Origin: Stieleria mannarensis
Lineage (GTDB): Bacteria; Planctomycetota; Planctomycetia; Pirellulales; Pirellulaceae
DNA: 64,000 bases
Assembly (NCBI RefSeq): GCF_014154935.1
Contig: NZ_JACEHH010000021.1
Coordinates: 62,001-126,000 of the forward strand
Reading direction: 5' to 3'
Shown: one piece after another, positions 18,362-27,560 of the stretch
How the letters are laid out: each line of letters begins with the position of its first letter
Numbering within the stretch: position 1 is the stretch's first letter
Notes under the pieces: generated by a model
Told to the model about the DNA's origin: nothing
The model's database searches: none
What the model saw: the letters and a program-made list of their open reading frames with translations, nothing else
Translations under genes and position numbers: made by a program

Positions 18362-18434
18362 TGAGAGTGCTGGGACTTGAACCCAGGACCATTCGATTAA
18401 AAGTCGAATGCTCTACCAACTGAGCTACACTCTC
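18362..18434 (-). tRNA. tRNA-Lys (anticodon UUU)
   Basis: A 73-nt cloverleaf with acceptor stem GAGAGTG/CACTCTC and discriminator A. The D-arm is AGCTCAGTTGGTAGAGC, the anticodon stem TTCGA/TCGAA with loop CTTTTAA (UUU), and the T-arm CTGGGTTCAAGTCCCAG. CCA is not encoded. Confidence 0.97.
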
Positions 18435-18547
18435 ATCGCGACGTGGGGGTGTAGCCCGCGTCTTTCTCGTTGACCGCACAACCGCCAATGGATCTAACGG
18501 CCAACGAAACATTTTTTTTGGGAGCCTCATGAAGCGAGACTCTCAAG

Positions 18548-18636
18548 CGGAGCGGACAGGATTTGAACCTGCGGAACGGTTTGACCCGTTCACCGATTTA
18601 GCAAACCGGCGCTTTCGACCACTCAGCCACCGCTCC
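18548..18636 (-). tRNA. tRNA-Ser (anticodon GCU)
   Basis: An 89-nt class II tRNA. The acceptor stem is GGAGCGG/CCGCTCC with discriminator G, the anticodon stem CCGGT/ATCGG with loop TTGCTAA (GCU, reads AGC/AGU), a long variable arm GAACGGGTCAAACCGTTC, and a T-loop GGTTCAAATCC. CCA is not encoded. It lies 113 bases upstream of tRNA-Lys on the same strand. Confidence 0.97.
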
Positions 18637-18897
18637 GTACCCACCGTTCTTCGGTGACTCGGTGGGTCTTTCTTGAGGCGAGATTGTGTGGGATAGATCA
18701 AATCTTGGCAACCCATCGTTTTGCTTTCTCCGCCCGGAAATAATAGAGATTCAATCCGCAGCCGGGGTTCGGGTGTTTCACCCGGGGAATTCACCCGGGG
18801 GTTCTCCGATTCCGATCGTGTTGCGACGGCCATTTCATCCCACCACTCTAGCGGACCGACTCCGCCCCCAAAAAATCAACGGGACACAGATGCAACG

Positions 18898-19881
18898 ATG
18901 CTGACGACAATCTCTCACAACGCGATGGCCGCAGAATTTTCGGTGATTCTGGCGAAATCCGACGCGCATCTGGTCGAACCGGCGCTGGAGGCGTTGGAAT
19001 TGCTCGACCAAATCGAGGCGGATTTGACGGTCTACCAGGACGAAAGCGAAATCTCGCGGGTCAACGCCGCGGCGAGCGATCACCCGGTTTCGGTTTCGGA
19101 AAACACGTATCGCCTGCTGCGACGATCGATCGACTGGAGTGAAACGACGGCCGGTGCCTTTGACGTCACCGCCGGGCCCCTGGTCCGCGTTTGGGGGTTC
19201 ACCCAGCGGCGTGGGCGAAAACCGACGACCGCGGAAGTCCGCGCCGCCGCCGCCAAGGTGGGCTACCGCCATGTGAAACTTGATGACGAGCACCGCTCGG
19301 TCGCCTTCGAGTTGCCGGGGATGGAGATCAACTTGGGGGCGATCGGCAAAGGGTTCGCGTTGGACCAGCTGGCCGAGACACTGACCGCGCGGGGGCTGAA
19401 TAATTTTCTGATTCACGGCGGCGGCAGCAGTGTGATCGCACGGGGGGATCAAGTCTCCGGCAGTCAGGCCACCGGCAACCGGCAGGGCTGGGCCGTGGGA
19501 ATCTCGCACCCGACCAAGCCCAAGCTGCGATTGGCCGGCATCCGATTGCACAACGAGGCGCTTTCGACCAGCGGTTCGGGAAAACAGTTCTTTCACCACC
19601 GCGGCCGACGCTACGGTCACGTGATCGATCCCCGCAGCGGTTTCCCGGCCGGAGACTTGCTGTCATTGACGGCGATTGCCAGCAATGCCACCGACGCCGA
19701 AGCGTGCAGCACCGCATTTTTTGTTTGCGGCATCGACGCGATCCGTGCGGCGGTGGCCGCCGACGAAACGCTGCCACGGATGATCGGCGTCCGCGCGAAA
19801 AACCGCCAGGACAGCGTGGAAGTCTTGCCCTTTGCGGATTTCGAGTGGGTCGACCCGCCGCTTGATCAAGCGTCGATCTAG
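18898..19881 (+). CDS. apbE: FAD:protein FMN transferase (ApbE family)
   Basis: A 327-aa enzyme that attaches FMN covalently to Thr/Ser of target flavoproteins. I chose ATG 18898 (MLTTISHNAMAAEFSVIL) because homology begins there; the frame is open further upstream. Motifs seen are LLDQIEADLTVYQDESEISR, VRVWGF, MEINLGAIGKGFALDQLAET (the FAD/Mg core), NNFLIHGGGSSVIARGD, ALSTSGSGKQFF, YGHVIDPRSGFPAG and ATDAEACSTAFF. No lipobox is apparent and no obvious RNF/NQR target lies in the window. Confidence 0.93.
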   Translation: MLTTISHNAMAAEFSVILAKSDAHLVEPALEALELLDQIEADLTVYQDESEISRVNAAASDHPVSVSENTYRLLRRSIDWSETTAGAFDVTAGPLVRVWGFTQRRGRKPTTAEVRAAAAKVGYRHVKLDDEHRSVAFELPGMEINLGAIGKGFALDQLAETLTARGLNNFLIHGGGSSVIARGDQVSGSQATGNRQGWAVGISHPTKPKLRLAGIRLHNEALSTSGSGKQFFHHRGRRYGHVIDPRSGFPAGDLLSLTAIASNATDAEACSTAFFVCGIDAIRAAVAADETLPRMIGVRAKNRQDSVEVLPFADFEWVDPPLDQASI

Positions 19882-20021
19882 AAATCAGTCTGGACGTCGA
19901 AAGTGCCGGAATCTTAGAAGGCAGACAAGAGAGTCAAGACGGGAGTGACGCGATGCCGATGTAGCGATCGTGTCGCCCCGGCAGCGTCCCCCCTTTTCCG
20001 ATCAAGAACGGATTCGACAAT

Positions 20022-20258
20022 ATGAATATGAATTTCTTTCAGTGGCTTCGCGATGGAGTGCGTCAGTCGGTCGTGCTGGGCGTCAGCGACGCGGTCGAGC
20101 AAATCGGCCTGCCCGAAACGGACCAAGAAGTCCAGCCGACCCTGGCGGCGTTGCTGGGCAACGAATCGACCACCACGACCACGCCGCGCCGCAAATCGAC
20201 CGCCGCCTCGCGGAAACGCTTGGGCAAGTCGCTCAAAGACATGAACCCGTCCAAATGA
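20022..20258 (+). CDS. small conserved-looking planctomycete protein
   Basis: A 78-aa protein beginning MNMNFFQWLRDGVRQSVVLG, with an amphipathic N-terminal helix, a Thr/Arg/Lys-rich linker and a basic tail. I recall similar short proteins in Pirellulaceae but know no function. It sits between apbE and a convergent gene whose stop is 17 bases away. Another start three residues in (MNFF) is possible. Confidence 0.55.
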   Translation: MNMNFFQWLRDGVRQSVVLGVSDAVEQIGLPETDQEVQPTLAALLGNESTTTTTPRRKSTAASRKRLGKSLKDMNPSK

Positions 20259-20274
20259 TCCACTCGGCGGGGTG

Positions 20275-21240
20275 TCATTTCACCGGAACGTACACTTCTG
20301 TCACCAGCTCCTCTGGCGGAGTGTTCTCGGAGCTGCTGGTATAAATTTCCACGCCGGGCAAGGATCGATTGTCCTTGTGCTTGCCGGCGCGCAGATTCTG
20401 ATACGCCGCCGCCCAGGCGTTGCCCAGGTGGTCGTAGCGGCCGATGTGGGTGACGTGCATCGCACGAAATCGCGGAATGGATCGGGCGACCAGACCGGGC
20501 GGCGCCGGCGTGCCTTCGGCAACGGCCAATCCGCTGAAGTACGAGAGCGATTGGGTTTTGAAGTTCATGTCGTCATAGACGGACATCCAGCGGCCATCGC
20601 ACGCAACGCCGGCCTCGGAAAGGCTGGTCTGGACCTGCCGGATCGTTTCTTCCATCGCGGGCCCGATGTCCGCCAAGGTCGTGTCGGCCGAGCGTCCCAA
20701 CAGCATGCAGGGCTGGAATTCATCGATTCCATTGACGACGGTCTTTGACGCGACGCTGCCTGTTTCGACCATCTCCTTGAACATCCGCAAGCCGCGGTCG
20801 AAATCCATGTTCATCAGCGACACCATCATCGACTTCATCCAGAACATGAAGAACGGCAACTTGCCGGTCATGTGCCAACGCACCCGCGTCACTTCCTGAC
20901 CGTCTTCGTCGCGACTCTTCTTGACTTCGAATTCCACCTTGGACTGGGATTTCCAAGGACGGAAGAATCGCAAGTCGGCGTGCATCGTGCCGACCGATTG
21001 AACCGACGAGGGCGGGTGGAGTTCCCGATGCTCCATCTGGCCGGCTCCCACCACCGGACCGTCCCAGCTGTAGCCGCCGCCGACCGCCGTCGGGTCGCCG
21101 TTGATCGTGACCGTTGCGTCTTTGTCGGCCAGCAACCATGGAGACCATGTTTTCCAGGTCGCAAAATCGGTCAGCTTGGTGAACACGGTTTCGGGGTCGC
21201 TGTGGACCGGGATGGTTCGCGAGACGGTGAACGCGGGCAT
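20275..21240 (-). CDS. SRPBCC domain plus GyrI-like effector-binding domain protein
   Basis: A 321-aa cytoplasmic protein. The N-terminal half (TVSRTIPVHSDPETVFTKLTDFATW, GGGYSWDGPVVGAGQMEHRE, RVRWHMTGKLPFFMFWMKSM) is a START/SRPBCC ligand-binding fold like those annotated polyketide cyclase. The C-terminal half (QPCMLLGRSADTTLADIGPA, RFRAMHVTHIGRYDHLGNAW, GVEIYTSSSENTPPEELVTE ending VYVPVK) matches the GyrI-like/AraC effector-binding fold. The combination suggests binding of a small hydrophobic ligand. No partner gene is apparent. Confidence 0.82.
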   Translation of the reverse strand: MPAFTVSRTIPVHSDPETVFTKLTDFATWKTWSPWLLADKDATVTINGDPTAVGGGYSWDGPVVGAGQMEHRELHPPSSVQSVGTMHADLRFFRPWKSQSKVEFEVKKSRDEDGQEVTRVRWHMTGKLPFFMFWMKSMMVSLMNMDFDRGLRMFKEMVETGSVASKTVVNGIDEFQPCMLLGRSADTTLADIGPAMEETIRQVQTSLSEAGVACDGRWMSVYDDMNFKTQSLSYFSGLAVAEGTPAPPGLVARSIPRFRAMHVTHIGRYDHLGNAWAAAYQNLRAGKHKDNRSLPGVEIYTSSSENTPPEELVTEVYVPVK

Positions 21241-21345
21241 GGCGGGAACTCTTGGGGCGCGCTGGGCGAATGGTCACGACGGTCGTCAGTTTAACATGCC
21301 GGATTATGCGTGATTTGGACGTGGCCGGCGGGAGGACGAACGGCA

Positions 21346-21471
21346 AGGGGCAAAACAATGGGGGCAAAACAATGGGAGACAGACTGATGGGAGACAGACT
21401 GATGGGAGGCAGTCTGATGGGAGGCAGACTGATGGGAGGCAGACTGATACGGGGCAGAATGATGGGGGAGC
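21346..21471. repeat. 14-15-bp G-rich minisatellite
   Basis: About eight imperfect tandem units, starting as GGGGCAAAACAATG (14 bases, two copies) and passing into GGGAGACAGACTGAT and GGGAGGCAGACTGAT (15 bases). The strand is strongly purine-rich. An antisense open frame reads it as PISLP/PIRLP repeats, but I do not consider that a gene. Confidence 0.85.
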
Positions 21472-21494
21472 GGCGGGGACGGCGGCACGGTGCA

Positions 21495-21556
21495 GTAGCT
21501 ACGCTCGCCAGAGCGTGGACGACACGACAGCACCACCTTCTGGCGAAGGTAGCGAC
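21495..21556. repeat. two-armed inverted repeat (element C)
   Basis: The left arm 21495-21518 (GTAGCTACGCTCGCCAGAGC...) and right arm 21533-21556 (CCACCTTCTGGCGAAGGTAG...) belong to the family of elements A and B, with 14 bases between them. It lies in the 339-base gap 21241-21579 next to the minisatellite. Confidence 0.8.
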
Positions 21557-21579
21557 GGTTGACCGGTAACGCAGTGCAG

Positions 21580-22647
21580 TCAGGAGGCGGGGCGATTGCG
21601 GCGGTTCCTGAACCACTGGGCAAACCGCGTCCAAACCTTTTTTGGCATCCGTCCGGTGATCAGTTCTTCGGTCCAGGTTTCTCGGGTGGAGTCGAAGTTG
21701 TGCCAAGCGGCTTCCAGATAAGGTTCCGACGACACCGAGAGTGTTTCGTAGAATCCCTTTTCGCTGATCGCGGTCAGCGCGTCGCCGTAGTGGGAAAAGA
21801 AGTGCTCGTCGACCAAACTTCCGGCGACGCGAACGGTCGACAGGGCGCCGCGGGTGGAAAGCGAAAGCCGATCGATGGCGAACATCGTCATGGTGGTGCT
21901 GACGTCCCAGATGCCGACATGTGCTTTTCCCGCGGCGTCTTCCATCTCATTCCACATCCGCTTGATCTCGCTTTGTGGAATCAACTTCCGCGGGTCCACG
22001 TTCTGAATCTCGCGAGTGATTTGCGAGATCGTTTCGGTCATCGCATCCACACTCATCGGCGGTGCGTTGGCGGCCGTGGAGGCCCGCGCGCCAGTCTTTT
22101 CGAGCGCATCGACCAAGTCCGAGACATGGTCGATGCTGGAGGTTTCGTCGATGATTCCTTCGCGTTTGAGTTCTTCGCTCAACCGTTTCAGGTAATGGCT
22201 CGATCCGTAGGCGACGTCATTAAAAACGGCCAAGACGGTGATCGGAGACAGGTGCAGCGTCGCCGCACCGGCCAAGTCCAGCAGCCCACCGACCGCTTTC
22301 TGCGCCAACTGGGCTTCCTCGGCATCCGCGGCGACGGCATTGGGGTTTTCGACACCGCCGACGTCATGAATCATCATGTCAAGCGCCTGCTGGACGAACG
22401 CCGAATAGGTCTTGGAGGATCGGAAGGCGGCCGGGATCAACCAGCCGGCCGTCTCGTTGACCAAACCGCCGACCACCGCCGACGCACTCCGCGCCGTACG
22501 CTCAGGCAGCGACAACCCATACGTCAGCGTTCCCAACAGCGATCCGGAGTCGACGTCCGCCGGCTCGGATGTGGCGCCGCCGTGCTCGCAGGCAGGGTTC
22601 CCCGGGACAGGGTTTTCAGAAACTGAAGGAGACTCAGGGTTGGTCAT
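21580..22647 (-). CDS. hypothetical protein (planctomycete type)
   Basis: A 355-aa protein from ATG 22647 (MTNPESPSVSENPVPG); the frame is open upstream to 22749 but that part overlaps the neighbouring gene's tail. No signal peptide is seen. After a Pro/Ser/Glu-rich start come helical segments, including a mildly hydrophobic stretch LLDLAGAATLHLSPITVLAV followed by FNDVAYGSSHYLKRLSEELKRE. The C-terminus is basic and Trp-rich (MPKKVWTRFAQWFRNRRNRP). I recognise no domain. It lies 23 bases downstream of the zinc-ribbon gene on the same strand, so co-transcription is likely. Confidence 0.65.
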   Translation of the reverse strand: MTNPESPSVSENPVPGNPACEHGGATSEPADVDSGSLLGTLTYGLSLPERTARSASAVVGGLVNETAGWLIPAAFRSSKTYSAFVQQALDMMIHDVGGVENPNAVAADAEEAQLAQKAVGGLLDLAGAATLHLSPITVLAVFNDVAYGSSHYLKRLSEELKREGIIDETSSIDHVSDLVDALEKTGARASTAANAPPMSVDAMTETISQITREIQNVDPRKLIPQSEIKRMWNEMEDAAGKAHVGIWDVSTTMTMFAIDRLSLSTRGALSTVRVAGSLVDEHFFSHYGDALTAISEKGFYETLSVSSEPYLEAAWHNFDSTRETWTEELITGRMPKKVWTRFAQWFRNRRNRPAS

Positions 22648-22670
22648 CGGTCGCCGTGCGGTGAGGTGGA

Positions 22671-24842
22671 CTAAGGTACCACGACACCTGCGACAAGCCG
22701 GATCAGCGGTACATCTTCGGTTGAAATGATTTTCCCGATCGCCGCACATCGTGATCCGACGGGCAGGTCAAGTTGGTTTGGCAAACGGACGTCGATTCGC
22801 GTCCCATCGCTGAGTTCAAAATACGTTTCCGTGTTCTCCGTTTTCAACTCTCCGATCAATAACATCCCGTCCGTTTGCCGTCGTCCCCAGTCGATCCACT
22901 CGCCGCACAGCGGTTCGAGTTGCTGGAGCGCCGGTGATGAGGCCAACGAATCCAGCAGCCGCGCCACGCAGGGACTCTCACCGGCGAGTTCCGAGCTGCC
23001 GACCTGGGCGACGGCTCGATAGGCCCGCAATCTTGCCAACACGTCTTCCCGTGCCGACGTTCCTTCCGACCGATCGGACTGCAATCGCCCGATCAACTCG
23101 CCTGCCCGTTCACATCCGTTGATCAAGTCGGGGCTGTCGACGCGCGAAGCCTCGCGTTCAGGACGGTCGGGTTCATCGACAGCCAGCTCGGCAGTCTCAG
23201 GCTCGGCAGTCTCAGGCTCGGCAGTTTCAGGCTCGGCAGTTTCAGGCTCGGCAGTTTCAGGCTCGGCAGTTTCAGGCTCGGCAGTTTCAGGCTCGGCAGT
23301 TTCAGGCTCGGGCGTATCTACTTCAGGAACGCTGACTTCAGGGGCCGAGACCGGCGGCGACTCGGGCGCATGATCTGGCGACCTTTCCGGAGATCTTTCC
23401 GGCGATGGAACGTTGATTTTGGGGAGCTCCGATTCGGGAGCACCGGAGTCATGCGACTGCGATGCCGACTCGGAGTGCAGCGACTCGGAGTGCAGCGGCT
23501 CGGAGTGCAGCGGCTCGATGGCAGATTCGGCGCTGGTCTGCAAAATCGCATCCGCCGATGGCGGCTGGTGGGGGAACGACAGCGTTGCACTGTTGAGCAG
23601 CGCCGCCTCACGCTCGGCCGCCTCTTGCGGCGGTTGACGATTTCGCTGCTCCCACTGCCGCTTCGCCCGCATCGCGATGGTCACCGCCGAGGACTGCTCC
23701 GATTCGGCGTCCGACTCTTTTGCCTCTTTTGCGATCGTTTCCCCGGTTTGCTTGAGTCCCTCGAGCATTTGATCGATGCTCGGCAATTCCGGCTGCGAAT
23801 CGTCTTCCACATCGCGATCGGGCTGAAACAGACCGGCAACAATCTCTTCCGGCGTGTTCGTTCCGCTGTCTCCTTGGCCGGCTTCGCCAAGCTCCGGTTC
23901 GACCTCCGGCTCATCGATCGCCAGATTGTCCTCCGCCGCCGAACCGGCATCGACCAGAACGCGACCGGCCGGGGGACGCGCGGCAGCGGAAGCCTCATCG
24001 GAGGTTCGCGGACCGTGATCGGCCGTCGATGGTGACGCCGAGGCGACTTCCTCGTCAGATCGGCGAAAGAAATCCAGCCCGAAGCTGAACCCCGACACGT
24101 ACAAGATCGCAGCGATGATCGGCAATGCGACCAGTGTCGGCGAAGCGATCTTCAACAAGCGGATGGAGTCGCGTTGCCGACGCCCCCACTGATGACGCTC
24201 GTAATACGACCGGTCGTCATCGACCAACGGCACCTTCCTCCGTTCGGGTTGGTCACCGAACTCATCAAGCTCGTCTGCCGCATTGAACTCCTCGTCGTCA
24301 TGATCACCGAAGACATCGGCATCGGAGATCGGATCCTGGGGCTCCCAGGCTTCGGGCGACTCACAGGGAAGTTCGGTCGGATCCGACGAAGGTGACGTTT
24401 GCGCCTGGCCGACCGAAAACGCATCCTCGTCGATGCCGATTTGGGAGATCCCGGAATGCGAGGGCGATTCGTCGAATTCGATTTCGGCATCCAGATCAAT
24501 CTCGTCGTCGGATTCCGCATCGCTGTCCAGACCGGCGTCAACGCCGACGCCCCGATCCACCGCCCCTTCTTTAATGCCAGCTTCGTCATCCACCGCCGGT
24601 GCCGCGGCAATGGCGGGCTCACTGGCTGTGGGCTGACTGGCTGCTGCATCTCCCAGCCCTGTCACATCGACGACCGTTCCGTCGGCGCGCAACACGGTTG
24701 CCAGCGGCGGAAGTTGCTCCAACCAGCGATCGGCAGCCAACGTCTGGCGACACGCCGGACACTGAACCAAACTTTCGGCGGGCAAATCAGCGGCCGGCAA
24801 ACGAGCGAGCCGGCCACATTGGGGACAAGAAACGGAAGTCAT
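22671..24842 (-). CDS. zinc-ribbon membrane protein with Glu/Pro-rich repeat region
   Basis: A 723-aa protein from ATG 24842. The N-terminus MTSVSCPQCGRLARLPAADL then QCPACRQTL is a zinc ribbon with Cys 6, 9, 28 and 31, as in MJ0042-type planctomycete proteins. A very acidic stretch (~100-200) precedes one membrane segment at ~226-250 (ASPTLVALPIIAAILYVSG). The remainder is disordered and Ser/Pro/Glu-rich, with eight exact PETAE repeats (about 511-550) and repeated SEPLH units. The folded C-terminus (ENTETYFELSDGTRIDVRLP, GSRCAAIGKIISTEDVPLIR) looks like a small beta domain. The function is unknown; a cytoplasmic ribbon tethered to a secreted domain is the likely topology. Confidence 0.75.
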   Translation of the reverse strand: MTSVSCPQCGRLARLPAADLPAESLVQCPACRQTLAADRWLEQLPPLATVLRADGTVVDVTGLGDAAASQPTASEPAIAAAPAVDDEAGIKEGAVDRGVGVDAGLDSDAESDDEIDLDAEIEFDESPSHSGISQIGIDEDAFSVGQAQTSPSSDPTELPCESPEAWEPQDPISDADVFGDHDDEEFNAADELDEFGDQPERRKVPLVDDDRSYYERHQWGRRQRDSIRLLKIASPTLVALPIIAAILYVSGFSFGLDFFRRSDEEVASASPSTADHGPRTSDEASAAARPPAGRVLVDAGSAAEDNLAIDEPEVEPELGEAGQGDSGTNTPEEIVAGLFQPDRDVEDDSQPELPSIDQMLEGLKQTGETIAKEAKESDAESEQSSAVTIAMRAKRQWEQRNRQPPQEAAEREAALLNSATLSFPHQPPSADAILQTSAESAIEPLHSEPLHSESLHSESASQSHDSGAPESELPKINVPSPERSPERSPDHAPESPPVSAPEVSVPEVDTPEPETAEPETAEPETAEPETAEPETAEPETAEPETAEPETAELAVDEPDRPEREASRVDSPDLINGCERAGELIGRLQSDRSEGTSAREDVLARLRAYRAVAQVGSSELAGESPCVARLLDSLASSPALQQLEPLCGEWIDWGRRQTDGMLLIGELKTENTETYFELSDGTRIDVRLPNQLDLPVGSRCAAIGKIISTEDVPLIRLVAGVVVP
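23191..23310. repeat. eight 15-bp tandem repeats inside the zinc-ribbon gene
   Basis: GCAGTTTCAGGCTCG is repeated eight times without interruption (the first two units have GTC in place of GTT). It encodes PETAE pentapeptides on the minus strand and keeps the reading frame. Confidence 0.95.
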
Positions 24843-25023
24843 TGAGAGCTCGGGATAAGATTGGCGACACCAAATTCTAACCCGATCGTCGGCAATTCCC
24901 AGCGCCGAGCGCCCCGAAGGAGTAGGCGCCCCCCCCAATGCGCACACGAGTGCACTGCGGCCGCACGGAGAGTCGCCGTGTTCTCCGAACTCGGCGACCG
25001 AAACCCAACAGAGCGTTGGCCCC

Positions 25024-26190
25024 CTAACCGCGGCCGATCCGTTTCACCAGGGACCGCGTCGAAAACACCACCGCGGCGGCCCCCACCAAAGCGAACATCC
25101 CCCAGACAGCACCACCGGACTGCGGCCGGTCCAGGTCCCCACCCTCTGAACTGCCCACTGGCCTGCCCGACGGTTCGTCCACTTGTTCGTGATCGGCGCG
25201 TCCCGGCGGAATGACCAGCGGTTCGGCGGCCTGGGACGTGGTCGCGTCAGACACCACGACCTGGGCACCGAGCACCTGTTGCCAATTGACATCGAGCAAC
25301 AGATCGACGCCGGGATTGAGCGCTTTGACACTGCAGCTGCATTCACCGAACAGGTAGTTACATGCGGTGACGACGGAATGCTGGCCGAACGACGTCGCCG
25401 AAAGCGGTTCGATCATGCGCCCCCGTCCGAACACCGGAATCATGCAGGGCTTGGCGACCAAATCCGCGATCCCGTCAATCATCGCACGAAGGGCTAATTC
25501 GTCCTGATCGTCAACGGGCAAGACGGCGATGGTGAACTTGACTTGAAGCGGGATGTCACAGCGCAGCACGTCGTCCATCGATGCACTCGGGTCTTCCTTC
25601 AACACCGCGGCGGCATCCTTTCTTCGGATCACACCCTCGGGCAGCGAAACGGTTTTTTCCGCAAGTTCCAGGGCCGCCGAAAGCTGGGCGTGGAATTCGG
25701 CGTTCTGCTGGTCGTCCTCGCCTTCAACCAGAACCCATACGGCCGAGACGCCGCTGCGGAGATCGTCAACGATCTGTGTGCGCAGCGGTGACTGCCGCCA
25801 ACGCAGCACGTTCTCGGTCGTCAACGGGCCTGACCAACATGATCGCCGAGTCCCCGAATCACGCTCCGGATAGAACACCTGCAACCGCGGAACCTCTTCG
25901 GTGCTGTCCAAGCCTTCGACCGACCAAAGCTCCGCTTCGGACAACGTTGACAAATCGACGACTTCGACATCCAGGTTGGCCGAGGATTCATCGAGGGACT
26001 TCAATTGGTTCAGCGCCGCTTCAGTTGCATCATCGGGCTTGCCATCGATGATCGCGACCATGGTGTAATGGTCGGCGGGCCAGCGTTCAAGCGCATAGCG
26101 GAACACGGGAACCTTGCAGGCACGCACACCGGTCGTGGAGACCAGGCATCCGAGCAAAAAACCGGCCGACAGGATCAACGTGCGTCTCAT
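25024..26190 (-). CDS. secreted/membrane-anchored planctomycete protein, third gene of PQQ operon
   Basis: A 388-aa protein with signal peptide (MRRTLILSAGFLLGCLVSTT) directly followed by ACKVPVFRYALERWPADHYT, a start I recall from a planctomycete family of unknown function. The central part has PRLQVFYPERDSGT, SGVSAVWVLVEGEDD, MIPVFGRGRMIEPL and a Cys-rich ACNYLFGECSCSVK that could bind metal. A C-terminal membrane segment (GGAVWGMFALVGAAAVVFST) with a basic tail suggests anchoring to the inner membrane. Its ATG overlaps the stop of the upstream PQQ gene by 4 nt. A role together with the two beta-propellers is inferred from coupling. Confidence 0.72.
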   Translation of the reverse strand: MRRTLILSAGFLLGCLVSTTGVRACKVPVFRYALERWPADHYTMVAIIDGKPDDATEAALNQLKSLDESSANLDVEVVDLSTLSEAELWSVEGLDSTEEVPRLQVFYPERDSGTRRSCWSGPLTTENVLRWRQSPLRTQIVDDLRSGVSAVWVLVEGEDDQQNAEFHAQLSAALELAEKTVSLPEGVIRRKDAAAVLKEDPSASMDDVLRCDIPLQVKFTIAVLPVDDQDELALRAMIDGIADLVAKPCMIPVFGRGRMIEPLSATSFGQHSVVTACNYLFGECSCSVKALNPGVDLLLDVNWQQVLGAQVVVSDATTSQAAEPLVIPPGRADHEQVDEPSGRPVGSSEGGDLDRPQSGGAVWGMFALVGAAAVVFSTRSLVKRIGRG

Positions 26191-27560
26191 TCGGCCGATT
26201 CAAAAGCGTAGATGTGTCCCCGTCCCGTGCTGACGAACAAACGTCCCGCGGCAACGGCCAAGCCATGTGCGATTCCGTCCACGGCATGCTTCCAACGCAA
26301 CTCGCCCGTTTGGGGTGAATAGGCGCGGACTTCGTTGTCCAGCCCGAGGATGACGGCGTCGGCGGTTTTGATCAATCCCTTGGGCGCGGGACAATCGACC
26401 TGCCATTGCCAAGCCTGGTCTTGCCGTTTCTGGGCCGCCTCATAAGCCGCCTTGGCTTTCTGCTTGACCGCTGCGTCGGTGATTTTGTCATCAGCGAGGA
26501 TTGCTCGATGTTTTGCCGCATCGATCTGTGCCTGGACATAGCGGGATCGGACCAGCATGCGGAGCGTTCCTCCGCTGTGGATCCAGGCATGGTCGCCGTC
26601 GACCAGGATGCGATTGGTGCCGCTGAACGTTGCCAACCGCTGGCGGCTGCGGCCGTCGGCGATCCGCATCTGGTTGTCAGCTTCCTTTTGGTGTTGGGGT
26701 CCGGCCAACAGCATTTCGTCTTCGGTCAAGACACAGAACACGCCCCCGGCTTCACCGATCGCACCGAGACTTTCTCCGTCGCCGAGATCATACGACAGCG
26801 GTGCGGCGCGGCCTTGGGGGACATAAATCCTGTCACTTGACGCCAGCAACGCTCCTTGCAGTGTGACGCCTTCGGCCACCGTCTGGAAACAACCGTCACC
26901 CTCGACGCTGCCGTCGTCGCAATCGACTTTCCACAGGTACGATTCATTCCAGGGAACCAGTGACGCGCCAAAGATTGCTTTGCCGTCTTGAACGAGGACT
27001 CCCGTGCGTACAGGCCACATCGAAATGATCTTTCGGTTGCTGGTCACCATGCGGTTATTCGGCGACGCGCAACGCTTCCAAATCAGTTCACCGGTCTGCC
27101 GGTCACAGCAATACACGAACCCGTCGTCGGAGCCGAAGTACGCCCTGCCGCGATCGATCGTCGGCGGAAAACGCACCGCGGAATTGGTGAAGTGCAGCCA
27201 GCGTTCGGTTCCGCTGGATGCGTCCAGGGCGTGCACGGCGTCGTCGACCGACGAACCGAAATACACCAGATCCTCCGCCGCAGTGACAAAGAAGCAGGGA
27301 TCAAAGTTGCGCATCGATTGCAAACCGCTGTTGCCGGAGTAGGCGTCCCATTTGGCGGGGCCGGTCCAAGCGGTCTGCGGAGCTTGCGGGGAGCGTCGGA
27401 CCCACGCTTGCCGTAGCGGAAACCCCAGCGACTCGCTCGTGACGCCGCTGCGCCGGGCATCGTGTCGATAGGTCGGCCAATTTTCAGCCGACGCCTTTTC
27501 GGTGGACAACCAAACCGCGGGGATCACCAGTGCGATCAGACAAATTCGACGGCCGTTCAT
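26187..27560 (-). CDS. secreted PQQ-type beta-propeller protein, second gene of operon
   Basis: A 457-aa protein with signal peptide MNGRRICLIALVIPAVWLST and start of mature region ENWPTYRHDARRSGVT, typical of PQQ-repeat proteins. Blades include VHALDASSGTERWLHF, VYCCDRQTGELIWKR, VRAYSPQTGELRWKHA and LFVSTGRGHIYAFES. A helical insertion (AKHRAILADDKITDAAVKQK) interrupts one blade. It is coupled by 4-nt ATGA overlaps to both neighbours. No catalytic motif was recognised. Confidence 0.85.
   Translation of the reverse strand: MNGRRICLIALVIPAVWLSTEKASAENWPTYRHDARRSGVTSESLGFPLRQAWVRRSPQAPQTAWTGPAKWDAYSGNSGLQSMRNFDPCFFVTAAEDLVYFGSSVDDAVHALDASSGTERWLHFTNSAVRFPPTIDRGRAYFGSDDGFVYCCDRQTGELIWKRCASPNNRMVTSNRKIISMWPVRTGVLVQDGKAIFGASLVPWNESYLWKVDCDDGSVEGDGCFQTVAEGVTLQGALLASSDRIYVPQGRAAPLSYDLGDGESLGAIGEAGGVFCVLTEDEMLLAGPQHQKEADNQMRIADGRSRQRLATFSGTNRILVDGDHAWIHSGGTLRMLVRSRYVQAQIDAAKHRAILADDKITDAAVKQKAKAAYEAAQKRQDQAWQWQVDCPAPKGLIKTADAVILGLDNEVRAYSPQTGELRWKHAVDGIAHGLAVAAGRLFVSTGRGHIYAFESAE

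Noticed and set aside
21291-21623. Minus-strand frame with SLPPI pentapeptide repeats over the minisatellite
   Set aside because: It is only the translation of a 15-base tandem repeat, with no signal peptide, ribosome site or folded part.
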